The notes below the pieces were generated by a model. The model searched no databases. It was not told where the DNA came from and worked only from the letters and a program-made list of their open reading frames with translations. The position numbers and the translations under genes are program-made. DNA of 64,000 bases from Setophaga petechia (taxonomy: Eukaryota > Chordata > Aves > Passeriformes > Parulidae): contig JANCRA010000003.1 in NCBI GenBank assembly GCA_024362935.1, positions 36,889,291 to 36,953,290 on the forward strand, given 5' to 3'. Positions 1-14,600 of the stretch are shown piece after piece (position 1 is the stretch's first letter; each line of letters begins with the position of its first letter).

Positions 1-855
1 TTTCTAAAGAATAATTTGTTTTCTTTTTAGCATTTTCAAATAGAAAATGTATATGTGTAGAAAACCATTTTACTGAAGGACAGTTTTTAGTATGCCTTAT
101 GGTAGAATGTTACTCTTTTTTTCTAATAATGCTACTAGAAATTACTGGGCAGTGATGACTGTCATGTCTTGGGGACTGCTGAGAGGTGTTTTAAGAAAGC
201 TTTTGGTGTGTTGGTGCAATAAATTGGAGAACTTGTAATGAGGGTGATGAGCTAAATTAGACTTAATTTTCATTGGTTGGTATTTATTTAAAGGCAAAAA
301 AAGAGATAAAAACTAAATTTTCAAAATAAATTTCAAAGCATTGTGGAAGTAGACTTGTCTGAACTGATATTGAGTCCTTTGTTCTCTTCCCTGTAGGAAA
401 AAAAATGTTAAAACTAATGTGTTACTGTAGGTATTTGTTCTATTATGGCCACTTGTCTGTGAGAATTCCTATCTCAAATATGTACACCACCTGCAGGGTG
501 GAATTCTGCTCATTTATTTTTGTATGTCTTAGAGCTTCAGATTTTTTTGTTTGGTGGGTATTTTTGGTTGGTTGGTTTTGGTTTTCCTGTTTTGGTGTTT
601 TGTTTTTTGATCACTATATTAAATTACTCAAATCACATGTTTGGGTATAGATAGTATCACTTTCACGCTTCTATTTTCAGTAATATTTTTAAAAATATAT
701 TCTGGGATTGCTTTTTTGCACTTCAGAAGAGAACTGTTGTCTGTGGATTAAAATTAACATTCTACAAATCTCTGCTTGAAATGTATAGGTTTCTATAATG
801 TTGAGGAAGCACAAATGGCATGTATGGTGTTTGTATCATCTAATTACCCATACTG
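1..855. other. AT-rich non-coding flank
   Basis: No gene, RNA or recognisable repeat is visible. The stretch has T-rich runs and many stops on both strands; the only open frame (about 80 codons near 405) is low-complexity Phe/Val/Trp-rich translation of T/G-rich DNA. Confidence 0.6.
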
Positions 856-1330
856 TTATCTTCTGAATAAAATCAGCACTGGTATTGGGGTTGTGCTGTG
901 AGGTTTTGGTAGCTGGAGGGTTACAGGGGTGGTTTCTGTGGGCAGCTGCCAGAGCCTCCCACTGTGTCTGATGGAGCTGATGCCATTGGGCTCCAGGATG
1001 GACCCACCACCACTGAGCCCTCAGCCATGGCGGTAGCGCCTCTGGGATAACAGTTTTAAAAAAGGGATTAAAAAATCCACCTGCACAACAGGCAGCAGCA
1101 GTGACAAGAGAGAATATATGAAGGAAAGAGCTCATCTGACACTGAGGTCAGTGAAGAAGGAGGAGAAGGCGCTCCAGGCACCAGAGGAGAGATTTCCCTG
1201 CAGCCTGCAGTGAAGCAGATCCACCTGCCCAGCTGAGGAGGGGAGTCCCTCTGTCCCTGCAGGGACAGCTGGTATCCAGCCAGGGTCAGCCCACCGCAGC
1301 CTGCCATGATGATGCAGGGATTTATTACAG
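856..1330. repeat. GC-rich block, probably an old interspersed repeat
   Basis: This block is clearly richer in G and C than both flanks. It has sharp edges, CAG/CTG-rich text and internal similarity around CTGCAG (CCTGCAGCCTGCAG, CCCTGCAGGGACAG). The style resembles GC-rich consensus sequence dispersed in bird genomes, including a phrase of the kind GCCATGG.GG.AG.GCCTCTGGGATAA. I cannot name the family. Two overlapping minus-strand open frames of 79 and 99 codons lie in it, but they have no recognisable domain and look like by-products of the base composition. An ancient exon or CpG-poor regulatory element is possible but less likely. Confidence 0.45.
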
Positions 1331-4300
1331 CAGTAATCTATTTATTTTCCCTTTCCATCTCATATGGTAGGTGTGCAGCTTTTCCAGGATCAACAAAACT
1401 TACTATCTAATTGACCATAAATTGTACAAGCCTATAGCATTTAAAATACTGTGCACTAAATACACTTGTTATGATATGGCAATTTTTTATGGGTGGCTTG
1501 GCTTTAAATACTGTCTGTGTTTAAACATATTTTATTGTGATGGAAGCAGAAATTGGAATTTATGACAGATTTTAATGCAAAAAAAAAAAAAAGGCAGGTA
1601 GATTATATGTACTTTAGCAACAATTTCTTTACACAAGACTTAGCAGAAAGCAACTTTATCTTCTTCAGCTGGTGTAACTTGAGGAATTGCAAGGTGATAA
1701 ACTTGAAAATTTTCCTATCTTTTGAACAGCAGTGAGCTTATGTAAAACTAATCTGCTTTCTGAATAACTTGGCCCATTTGCAATTTATTTACAACAGAAC
1801 AAATCTTTTTAAATATGTCTCAGAAAGCCCTTAGGCTGAGCTATACCTTCTATCACTTAGGAGATAAATAGAAGTGCCTTAGTAATTGTGTTATTATGGG
1901 TCAAATTCCAGAATTCATCTCAAAGTCTTAGACAACTAACCTTTTTTGAGGGAAGATAAAGCAAACATTCCAAATAATGGCCATTATAAACCATCAAAGG
2001 ATGACATATAAATAGCATTTATTTTCAAAATTTCATACTCATGTTGGGTAATGAATTGGATCCACTGAACCTTTGTCCTCTCACAGTTTGTCATCTGCAT
2101 CTGCAAAATTTCCTTCGAGCTTTTCCCCAGGGAAAGGATGAGAACCAATGCACTGTCAGAAAAACAGACACAATGCTTGAAGGTTCTGCAGGCTTCATGT
2201 ACAAAACAACAATTGAAAATAATGGGTCAGTACTTTGCAGCTTTGTGACTTTGTAATCTGGATTGTACAGTCCACAAAATCCTCTGATATGAAGTATGAA
2301 AAATGTTGTCAATATTTAGGCTTTAATGTGCTCCAAAGGATCAGCTTGACGATGAATGTCCTATGCTTAAAGACTGATGCTTGAAAAATCTGAAACGGTA
2401 GCCTTGCAATCATAAATTCATATATCCTCAACTTCTTGGAAAATAGTCCTTCCTGCATAAGATTATCTAACTGACTAAATTTCAAAGCAAGAGCTTTTTT
2501 AGTAACAGCTTCTATTAGGTGAGAAATGTTAAAAACTTCAGTATTAGTAGTTACTGCTACTCTTGAGCTTCTCATACTTAGATGCAGGAAGAAAGTAATT
2601 ACTGTGTGACCAAAGGGGGAGGGCAAAAATAGCAGAAATACAGAAGTCCAAATATCAAACTCAAAAAGGTAAAGCAAATATATTTTAAAATATTTGAAAC
2701 ACTTTTGTGTCACCTTATGTAACATTCAAGAGGAATGTTATTCCAGTTGTTATTCCAGAATGTAAAGAACTGGCTGAAAGTGCTCAGTTAGTCCTCAAGG
2801 AACTGCCCTGCCATCAGCAGGTGAAGGTGTTTTGGAAGATGGTATAAATTCTTGCACCCACTCCATGATAGCACCTGCTTCTTACTACTCATCTGCAGAA
2901 AGGTGAATCTGCTTTCTACTCAGGGGCTGGCTCTCTGCTTCTGCTGGCACATTTCACTGATGTGATTGTGGGATTATGTTCTTTTGAACTTTCACTTAAC
3001 ATTCGAGATCAGTAAAACTTTATCCTGATACTCAAAACATCCTATATTTGTGGTTAAAACTTTTCCCATGGGTTTTCTTCCTTTTCAGAGACATCATTTG
3101 CCACTGAATCCTTGTCCCTCAATATGATTTAAAAATCTCTAGAAAACTTGGACTGTATTTGAATTATAATGAAATGTGAAAGCGAGGAATTCTGAAATGT
3201 CCCAGGGTATTTGAATTTTTAACTTCATATCATTTTAAATTAAAAATCGAGCTATAATAGTTACATTTAAAAGACAACAGAAATGCCTCTCAATTTGTAA
3301 ACGTATGTTGGATTATAGGATGTCCTGTAAATACTAAAATTAATTATTTGGGAAGAAAATAATTAGAGCAATGGAAATATTATTAGTATTTTACATCCAT
3401 CTTATTTTCTTTATATTGTATTTTTAATGTAGTCGAAGAGGACATTTTCACAAGTGAAAATTGGAGCAGAATTCCAGTTGAAATACAGAGATTCATGTTT
3501 TGCATTTCCCAGAGTGTCTAAAATATTCAGGGTAAATCTGTAGGTATTGTATGTTCCCCAAGGCATATGAGGTTTGTGGCCAGCTCTGCTTCTGATTGAA
3601 GGTGAGGACTGCATTGCCTGGACTATAGTGTGCACTACACTGCCCACATTGTGACAATAACTTTGGCACTCAAATGACCATTCCTCTTCACTCTTCCTGT
3701 TGGCATCCCAGGTAGTTTTCACATGAAGCTACATCATTATGTTGCTGGTCAAACACTGTGCTTAGAATCTCCTACAGTCTAAATTCCCTGTGGAAGGACA
3801 GGACACTGTTATTATGGAAGACTCCTCTCAAGTTTCCATTTGCCAGGAGATAAATAGCACTGTTTAGGAAAATGATCAGTACTGCTAAAGCTACTGAGTG
3901 TACTAGGTTTAGAACTTCTACAGTTCTTAATAATACAACATTTCTTTAATTCATAGCTCCCTCCCCACAGTTCAAGAAAAACAAACCAAACCAGTTAAAA
4001 TACAGCCGTGTGTTTCAACCTAGATATGATAACAGGCACCATCTTGGAATGTGGCAAAATTGAGTAGCAAAATAATGTTATGACTTTTGTTTCTCTTACT
4101 GGTCTACACATAGATGTCTTACAATTTGAGATCCAAACCACTTGAATGTGTATCTTCTTTCTCTTTCATGGATACATCTCTTTTATTTCTTCTTTCTATT
4201 TTTTTTTTGACACACAACCCTTCATATTTCCAATTTTGGAAAATCATGGGATACCAAAATTTAGAGATTCAGGAGTGAAAATTTCCCACATCATGGGAGT

Positions 4301-7300
4301 GAAGATTACTGAAATAAATATAAAGAATATGAGCCTCTGTCATGGCTTATGAGACAGTATTATAGACTGAGAAGGTGAATTAATGAGCGAAGTAGAGGGT
4401 ATAAGGGAAGATCAAAGCTTCATGGTTAAGTGTATTATCATGGGAGCATCACACAAAATGGTATATGATCAAATAATTAGTTGCAAGACTAGAAAGGTCC
4501 TTAAAAATATTCTACTGTCTTGATTCACAAATCTGGCTTCATGTGTGCAATTTAATGAAAATTAAATGCTCTCAAATTACTGATAGCAGCAGGTCTCTGT
4601 ATATTATATAAGTTATTGTGTCTTTAACTACATGTTAGTAGTTCACATTCAATTGAAACGGAAGGAATTAATACAGAAAGAAATGGGTATAATTTTCAGT
4701 GAACACTAGAAATAGGTGTAAAATTGTTTGAGTTGTATATGAGAACCCCCTGAGCAAGGCTGACATATGGCTGGTGATATCCAGTAGGGAACTGTAGAAT
4801 GCAAGGCAGTAATGATAATCCTTCTTAGAAAATAAAGGTCACAAGTGATAGCAAGTGCCAAGAAAGCATCAGGGATTTTTTTTGGGCCTACTGGGTCAAT
4901 AAAACCTCAGTAGGCTTATGTATTTTTTAACTGTAAAAAAACCTATTCAGTTTGGATTTGGGACTGTAAGGACTTGTGAGTGAAGTAGAGAAAACACTTC
5001 ATCCTACCCTGAGCCAATGCCTGTTTCTTCTAGGGGGATATATTAGTTTTAGGAGGTTATGTATCGGAGCCATTGACCTGATTTCCAGCTGTGTTGATTT
5101 CCCAAAAATCCAAAGTCAGTATAAGCTAAGGCAGGAAGCATTTCAGGGAATCAGTTCCTACATTTTTATATATGGATGCTGTTATTGATAAATAAAATAA
5201 ATTTCTGAATATTTCATATAATATATAAAAGCATATTTCAAATCAACATATATTTAAGGAAGTCTTGTATTAATAAATGATTGAATGAAGTAACTGGAAG
5301 CTCGCTTTTTTCCTTCTAGATTATTCATGTTATATAGAGAATTATGAAAAATAATTATCTTTTTACATTTTTTAATGGTAGTGGTGATCATTACAGCTTC
5401 TGAATGATGGATATTCATATGGCAAAAGTTATTTTTGTCAGCAAGTTACCTCCAAGTGCAACTGGCATGTACTTGACTTTTAGGGAATAGAAATTAAGTC
5501 ATGTTATTGATGCAACTGGATAAGTGTTAAGGTATGTAAACAGAAGAAACTAAAGCAAAAGACGGTGTAATAAGATGACTATTAACAATTGTGCACATGG
5601 AAGATTTCAGTTTTTCAATTATGTCTTTGCAATCTAACACTTCCTTATTTATTTGTAGTAATTGACTTTAGAAATATATATTGATTAATGTGTAACCCAT
5701 GCAAATACACATAGAAATATGAAAATGTTTGTGATATACTGAGATTTATGGAAAAAAATTTGAAGACTGCATGTAATAATAATGCTGGAAAATTATTTAA
5801 TTAGCTATACTAACTTTTAGCTGTACTGACCTTTATTTGGAATTCAGTTACTTTATTGTGTCTCTCTATCAAACATCTGCTTGTTTGTGCTTGGAAAAAA
5901 TTTGCCCCTGCCTTACCAAATATAATAGACTGAATTTGAAAATACAGGTTTTTTTTTTAAGGGGAAGTTGTCTCCTGGGTTTTTTTTGTTTTGTTTTTTT
6001 TTTTTGTTATTTGTCTCATACAGGTTTTCCTCCCAGGCCAACCTTTATGTTTTCAAAAAATTTGTCACAAATGTCTTTATAGCTGACTTGTTCTCAAGGT
6101 CTCTTTACAGCTTTTCTTTTCATGGTACATGGAATGGTTTTCTTTGATGTGCAAGCTGCTGGTGTAGAGAGATCCATTGTTCTCTAGATTGGTACCTTCC
6201 TGTCTGCTGTGTTGGTGTGTTCCTGTTGCTCAGCATTTACTGTCCAGTTCTTCTGTGTTTGTGAAAAGCTAGCATGATGTAGCTTGTATCTCCACCTGCA
6301 CTACAGGAACAACTTCCTTCCATGGCTGCCACCAGAATTAGGATCATTGCTCATAATTCCTGCTGATAGAGAATTTTGTGGTTTTAATTTTTATGTAAAC
6401 TGCACTAATTTGGGAAATTTCATGACTTATGATAGATAAGCTTATGAATACCTTCATTTAAAGACTCAGTCTGTCTACATAATTTAATTTTAGCTAACTT
6501 GAATTCACTAAACTACAGTTTAACTATTCACCTATCCATCAGGCTTTATGGTGAATTTTTGCACCATGGGACTCATGTATGAAAGTTACAGGGTTGGGGG
6601 TTTTTTTAGACACATGGATAACAGCAACAAATTTAAGTAAAAAATTACGAATTACTGATTTGAATTCTGCAAAATATATATGCCTGGAAAAAGACTGGAC
6701 TCTAAAGAAATATTTTAGTGCCCACTAATCTATTTGTCCTGTTTCCAAATGTAAGGTTTTAATCCACTAGACTTCTTATGTCTAAATAATCTGTACCATA
6801 TTACTTGAGAAATCCTCAGAGTATAGTCTTGCATTTCATGTTAATATCAAAATAGAGTGCTCTGTTATATTTTAGTATTATTATTAATCTGATTCCTCTT
6901 ATTTCTTGACAAATGAGAGCTTGCTCAGTACGGTTAGGATTCCTTGTTAACAATAGTTGATGGCATTAGATAAATCTATGTTTCTTCAGCAATTTCATTA
7001 ATAGGAAATTCTCAAATTCTTGTAGCTTTACATATTTGGGCCATAAAAACTTTGGTTTCGTAAAACCTTTGTAAAAATAACTAAGGAATTTTAAACCATA
7101 ATGTTTGCTGTAATACTTTTTCTGGGTTACCACCAGTACGACTGGGAAAATCACTCATGAGATTATTCCTGCAATTATACAGAGCTATAGATCTAGCAAA
7201 GTGCATACCTTATATAATAAAACAAGAAAAAACTAAAATAGCAGAGTGGAGAGAAGAGTGAAGGAAAGTAATTTCACAGTGGTTTTGTGAGATGTAGAAG

Positions 7301-7813
7301 TGTATTCACTCAGATTTGATAAAATGGCAGGCACACAGCTCCTCACTCTGTCATCTGTCCTTCACAACAGATGCATGACATGTATGTGGACAGTGCGTGG
7401 ACCTAGTTCAAGCCAGAATTCTGTAATTATTAGCTTTTCGTGCTCTGAGAAATTCCCCTCTCATTGGATTAGGTTACCTTCAATCCTTTAGCCTCTGGTG
7501 ATGCAAGGAAATAGAGACTGACTGTGAAACTGAGTCTAATTACTGGCTGGGAGCCTGTGTGCAGCTTTTTAACATTAGAATTCCTTTCAGAGTAACAAGC
7601 AGGTGGGATCATGGGGAAGAAATGAATGCTTTTGTTCAGCTTTTCCATTTGCATGCTCTTTTTTATTAGAGATGTAAAAATTTAATTGATGTAAATTAAG
7701 GATTGTCTTTATGGAACCTTAGCTGAATAAACAACCTGTGCTTTCTAAATGATTTTACAAAGCACGATTTAGGTTCATTACACTTCCCTAAAGCTGAAGC
7801 TGCAGGCTTTGCC

Positions 7814-7829
7814 TTTTTTTTTTTTTTTT
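7814..7829. repeat. Poly-T run
   Basis: Sixteen consecutive T, followed by C and four T. This is a simple homopolymer; no retrocopy body could be recognised next to it. Confidence 0.8.
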
Positions 7830-10800
7830 CTTTTCAGTCACAAATGCAGGTTAGGTCTCCTATCAAGGGAGAGTTCAGTCCAGTATCACTAGCTTTTTAT
7901 GCAATTCACTGGCAGTTGAAAAGTCCCTATATTTAGAATAATAGGGAAATAGGGAATCAGTGTTCTGAGAAAAAGACAAAGCATGAGAGGAAGATAAAAA
8001 AACTGCAAGTTTTGTCATGGTGTGGACTGTGGTAATGGCTTTTAGATATCATGCTATTAAAGTAGATCCAAATGCAAGGAAGAGGGAGGTGAGGGTAGTA
8101 GCTTCTTTGCTCGGCTGATCAGAGTGTCTGTTTCATTTGCCCAAGGTGTCTTCAGACCTATTCTCATTCCTGTCATTCCAGAAAGAGCTTAGAAGGTTAC
8201 TTCTCCAAAGGAAATTTGCTTTAATACTTAATAATTTATGAAATATTTGCATCACTTTAAAATTTTCATGCTGTTACTGGGTTTTTTGAAGAGTGTGGAG
8301 AGTAAAATTGTAATGCACCGTTCTGACTTTAGTCTCCTTTCCTTTCGGATATGAGAAGGAGTTTTCATACAGCCACTGTGCTGCTCACTTATTTTGTGGT
8401 AGATGAGAGTGGTTACATAAAAGATATTTTTAAATTTTATTCTAAAAAAGGGGTCACAAATTTTCTGATCCTGGTGTGACCAGCGTCAAAATCTTCCTGT
8501 GCCTGAGAGCTGCAAGATGTGTACAGTGTACCTCAGAAAACTGGCATTAGCAGAGTAGTTCATGGGTGGAGGACCATAGCTGCTTCTTAGGGATTTTCCT
8601 CTGAGACAAAAACTCCATTAAATCAGCATAGCCATGCAAGAGGAAATAAAATGTTTAGGTGATGGGTAACTACTAATATGTTTTGGAAACTTTCTGTAAA
8701 AGCACAGCTTTCCTAAAGTCAGTAGAGCAGGGCAGATTTAGACCATCTGAAAATTTATTATTTATATTTTAGAAATTAAAATTATTTGTCATTAAGGATG
8801 CTGACTTGACCACGGTTTCATTGTACAGATGGGATTGACATCAAATTTCTGAAGACACTTTCCTTTCAGCAAATGCATGGCAAGTCTGTTTTGATCTTTC
8901 TGTGCCCATTTAATCATTACTTTTTGCTGCTGCTGCTAAGAATGGTACCCATTTTAGTTTGACTGGTGATTTTTCTGAACATCAGTCTGCTATGCACTGT
9001 GCTGAGATCCACCAAATTTATTTCAAATTACAAGTGAGAACATCCCACCCTTTACTCCTCCACACACTGCTCTTAATATAGGGATTGTATTCACATCAAA
9101 GCTGTCAGAATGTTTCTGTGATCTCATTAGCTATACTTATTTCTACCTACAGAATATGTGAATCATCAACTGAAACAGCACTAAAGACCAACTGCTAAAA
9201 CTCACATGGCTATAAGTATATCCGTGCTGAGAAGAGATATGTTCTCAAGTCTGGAGATTCAAGTTGTTGAAATGGCTAGCTCTGCAGACCTGAAAAGGGG
9301 TTAAGTAATTTTTTGAGATTAATTTGGGCCTAAAGTCTTTAACATGGAAATAAAATTTTTAAATCCATAACAAGTAGTTTTATAATTTCACATAGCCTAT
9401 AAAAATCCTGTCTGTTTATATAACACTGAAGGAATTGAACCAACATTATGTTTTAATATTTGTGGATTTTTTTCTCTGTTTTTATTTTCATAGTTAAAAT
9501 ACAGGGTTTCATTTGACAACTGTGTGAGGTAAATTAGATAGGTGGTACCAAACAGAAATTAGCTCAGTTAATTCAGCCAATTTAAATCCTTATGTATACA
9601 AACATTTACTATAGGGGAGTGAAATCCTTTTAAATGAGAAAATGAAAAGAAATTGGACATAGAAGCTAGATGTTAAATAAATGAGGTAGATACATTGGTG
9701 GTGGATGATGACAGGCGTAAGATCTGCACAACAAAAAATCAAAACTATTCTGATCTCCAGCTGCTGGTTACTAATACTATTTGAAGGTCATTTTAGCAGC
9801 TCAAGTGGGAAGTGTGGTGACTGGAAACTAAAATGTATAACAATTAGCAGCCATTTCTGGATGGGCTGGGCAACATGAGCGTGTCAGCAAGCTGAGGCTG
9901 GTAGCTCTCTGAAAGTTGAGGATGCTCCCTCTTCATGGATGTGAGAAATGAGTCTAACAGAAAAGATAGAGAATTCAGACTTGGTTTGTTGGTCATCAAG
10001 TTCTTCTAATTCTGTATCTTCTTTCTTTGCAGTTAAGGGGGAAAGAATTTATAGACAACAAAGTGAGACTTTTTTCTCTTTTGACAAGTAGTGTAAAGTA
10101 GGGGAAAACACAAAACGCTGCATCTTCTCTCTCTCCTTCATTGAAACATAGATATGCAATTGAAAAGCATTCTTTTCACAGAGGAGCTCCATGTGTCACT
10201 GCCACACACAACTCCTTTGGGCCCCTGCAGAGCCAATGTAGTGGAATAAGTGAATGTCTGACCAATGAAAACAAATCTCACAACAGTGCACAAGCCCACT
10301 CATATTCTGAATTGCAGAAGAAACAGCTTTTCCCGGCATAGCTTTTCAGGAGTTTGTGTCTGCATCTGTTTCACTTCAATACAATACCTTAGAACTAGGA
10401 TTAAGGATTCCTACTTACACAATAGACAGTTCATCTTTCCAGAATTAAATTCCTTTTTTTTTTTTTCCTTTTTGAGTTATAAAGTGAATGCAAATAGAGA
10501 AATGAGTTTTGCAAGAGGTCATGTGTACAGCATCATTTCCCCTGTGATACTGTGGGGAATTTCCTAAACTCTCAGTCTGAGATCCAAGTATGTCACATCA
10601 AAATTGCAAGTCCTTAATAGTCTCTTGCAATCACGTCAGCTTAATATCAGATGCAGGAAAACCTCTGGTAGATATTGAGTGGACAATCTTAATTGTTTCC
10701 ACATCATGCTATATCAATCTGAGGCAAATTTTCGTAGGCCAAAAGGTAAAACTACCAAGTACCAATTAGGTGTGTAATTCCAAAAGGAAAAGTTAGTGTG

Positions 10801-11629
10801 TATATGCAAACCATGGAAACATTCTTCTCACATAAATTGGCTGAATATTATGAAGATTTACATGGACAGTGACCTTTGAAAATCTGGTATTTCAGTATCA
10901 TGAAGTCAAGTAATAAATTTTGTGATACAGTATAGCTGATTTAGCTGATTCGCTTTACTGCCAGTCTGCATATGTGTGTCTAGATCAAGGAACTGAGAAT
11001 TTCAGTGCAAAGGCTTTGAATGTCCTGCAGTCAGCTTGTGTCCAGTCAGGCTGACTGCATTTGGAAACCAGGGAGTAAGAAGGAGTTGGCAGTGGCAGCT
11101 TGCCAAAGGCAAATGAAGAAGATAGCAGCATGAGCTTTGGGAGAGGATGGAGAGGAGTCTGTGGGAGGAAGTAGTCCTGTGATAGTCTAATATGTCTATT
11201 TTAATCTATTGTTTAATTTATCTCATTTATCTATCTTATCTCTGTATTTTTTATTTATCTTATTTCTATTTTACTGTAAGCAGAGAGGCTGCAGTATCAA
11301 GAAAAACAGCATGAGAAACAGCCTCAGCCAATATAAATCAGTGTGCTTTATTTGAAGGCAGAGAATCTGGCCATTAATATAATGTAAAGTTACTGGATTT
11401 TGATTTCTAGGAGCATTGACTGAGCACACACACCTCAGGGTAAAGTAAATGGAAGAGACAGGCTCAGTATCTCTGAAAATCAGGCCCGTGATTTCTAATA
11501 GGTCATAGGCATTTATAAAAGAAGAATTAAATTCTGCTGTATTTTAAAGCCTGTGAGCCCACCGCCTTAGCCACAGTTACAGAGCTGTGTGTGTAAGCAG
11601 ATATAATTCAGCTTATGGAGAGTCCTGGT

Positions 11630-11665
11630 TTTGGGTTTTTTTGTGGGTTTTTTGGGGTTTTCTTT
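11630..11665. repeat. G/T-only simple sequence
   Basis: Alternating runs of G and T (GGTTTTGGG, T7, GTGGG, T6, GGGG) with almost no other base. Low-complexity DNA. Confidence 0.75.
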
Positions 11666-14600
11666 TCCTTTTTCTCATTCTAGTTTAATTATTAAACTTG
11701 CTATCTTTCAGATATATTTTCTGTATTATGATCTACCATGTAGAGATCCCAGTGTTTTAATTAATGCATTTCATAAAGAGATAGTGCATTAGGAGAGATG
11801 GACAGACTGGATAATACCTATGAAATGTTTGGGGGAAACTGAGTACAAGGTTTTCTGTGGACATCTGCTGAAGCTTTAAATACAAATTGTTTTCCAGTAG
11901 GCAGTAGGCAAAGGCTAGAAAATTACTTTGGAATCTACCCCCTTTCTAGTTCAGGCAAGGAGCATTAAGGATATCGGGTCCAACTGAAGTTTGCCTGCAC
12001 TGTGATCTGTCCATCCTTGAGGCACATACTGCCCATGAAGGCGAGAGAATAAAAGTTATTTTGTTCAAGGAATTTTCATACACATAGGGAGTCCTGATTA
12101 TTCACTCTGCAGATAATGATTGAAAACTAAGTGCTATGCTTAACCAGATTTTGAGTTGTGTTACTCCATATGTTTGTATGGATAGGAAAAAGGAAGCATG
12201 GGCCATAAGTCAAAAACCTGAAGTAATGTAAACTTCTGTTACACTTGACATTTGAGCTTTTCCAGTGAGCTCTTTGTGTAAAAGTCCATTCCTGGGCATT
12301 ACTGTCACTTCTGCTTTCTCTATGGAACATTAACTCTGTTTTCATTGCTCACATCTAGCAATGATCAGATGAAGCGTGGCATATCCAAGCTGATAACCTA
12401 TGATTTGCTTTTTTTTTTGTACAGGCATAGACACATATTTCAGTACTGACTTCTTTTGTTAAAATGCTGATTGTTCCATGCAGAAAAAAAAAGAAAGAAA
12501 CTAACCCAAACAACAAAAATCTTTCAATCAATTTTTAATTTTTTTCTTCCTTTGCTGATGAAATTTTTAAAGATATGCTTGTGAAATGATACAACTCTCC
12601 CATCAGGCTGGATCTTAACAGGTCATAAGGCAGCTCAAGCATCATACCCTGCATCTTCTATGCAAGTTGAGTCATCTCAGGATTGAATTTTTTAGGATGA
12701 AAAGAATTACAAGAGGGACGTACCTCTGCTGTTTTGGAGAGTTGCTAGTGAAAGCCTTGCCTTGGGAACTAAGACTGATAAGTTACTCCTTTGACTTTCC
12801 ATTTCTGGAGACCTAACTGCAATCTGAGATACCCACTGAGCCTCCAGCTAAGAGAGAGCTCCTAAGTGCTGCAGTCCACTGTAAACTGTGGAGATTTTGC
12901 AAAACTGTTCATGTGGCAGTTTGAGAGGAATGTGCATAACTCAGCTATGTGGTGTGGGCAGAGGGGCTGTGGTGACAGGACAGATGGAGACTGAAACACT
13001 GGTGAAGTTCTTGATCTGGGGTGAAGTGAAACCATTTATTAGCAGAAGACTTCGTTTTATCTGGTTTTCTATTTATTTACTATTGCACCAAATTAACTGT
13101 TAATAAATCTTATTAAATTTAGGATGATGTGAGCTAGGGTGCTGGGATAGAAAGTTTGAACCTCTATGCATTTTAAGTGTTATCGAAAATATTATTAAAT
13201 ATTTTCTATTAATAGGACTATCATGTACCTTGTAACATAGATGATAACTATGATTATGATACAAAGGAGTGAGACAGTCTAGCAGAGGATATAAGGAAGA
13301 ATGTGATGGGAGCAGAAGGACGGAAAGAAAATTATGGAGATGGTAAAATGAGAGTGATTACAACCCAGTATTACCTATTACCACTTTTTAAGTGCTAATT
13401 TTTTCCTTACCCTCACAGGCTCTTCTAGACTACATAAGAAGGGAGGGCAAGGCTGAAACTGTGTCATACAGAGGAAAGTGAGAGTTAAGCCAATGGCCTC
13501 AAGACTTTATGTTCCATTGGTAATTTTGTTGAAAAACTGTGGATTAAGTAAGGGAAAGTGGAATAATCTTGCATTTGTAGCTGTGCCGTGTTTCTTCTCT
13601 TGAGCCCTGGGTGTTAGGTAACTTTGAAAGGCAAAGTGCAGGTTTGCTGCAGAGTTAAGCATCTTCCATAGATGAAGTCACTAACCTGAAGACACTAATT
13701 CACTAGGAATATCTTATGACCATATGTGACAGTCATTAATTTTTAGAATTGCTCAACTCTCCGTGCAGATCTGTGACATTTTCAGATTTAGAGGCTGCCA
13801 AGTGTGTGAACTTCACTAATTTTCATATAGTGTGTGGAAAATTATCCAGAATGTTTTACATTAAAATTCAAGGTTCATACAGCACACCTTCCATAGAGCA
13901 CTGCTGCAGATTAAATTCGCTTATACATTAGGAAAGGTGCCAATGCAATCATAATAGAAGGCTGAAGTGCTGAAATGATGAAGTAGTTCTTTTGCTGCCT
14001 TCCTTGGCACATGTTCAGCACCCAGCTTTGATTCAAACATCACACTCTATTTGGTAAGACTCTTGAGAGTAATAATAAATTATCTGAGACTGATTTGTTA
14101 GGAGAGGATGTGAAACGCACAGGAAAGCTGCGACAAAATAACCACAGATTTTTCAGATCATGCATATAACAGTTCTGGAAATTTAGGTTTCATGCCTGTG
14201 TACTTCTGAATAAAGAACTTACAGTGGCTCTTCAGTAAATGTCACAGGAATATAGTCCTACTTTGTACATGTGTGACAGATAGAAAAGCAACCAGTCCCT
14301 CAATCTCATCAGCTGGACTAAATGCACTGAATGTTTTTGCTCACAAAGAGATGTCTGCTGTGTCAAATTCATGTAGCATGTCATTTTTCTGTGCACTCAG
14401 ACTGATTGATTAGTTCCCAGTCATTCCAAATGTATTTCTGTTAAATAGTCTGTAGAGCTGATTACTTTTGAAAGGATTTTTTTCATAGAAGAAAGGTCAT
14501 TAATTCCAATAGCGCTTTAGAAAGGAACTGCTGCCTTTAGCATTTTATTTTTGTTTCAGCATTTTCCATAGATATACTGTGTGCATTAATTTCTATTGGA

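Noticed and set aside
836..1307. Two overlapping minus-strand open frames in the GC-rich block
   Set aside because: Composition effect in a probable repeat; Trp/His/Pro-rich with no domain.
2309..2725. Minus-strand open frame of 138 codons
   Set aside because: Low-complexity Phe/Leu/Lys-rich translation of AT-rich DNA, with no motif and no sign of exon borders.
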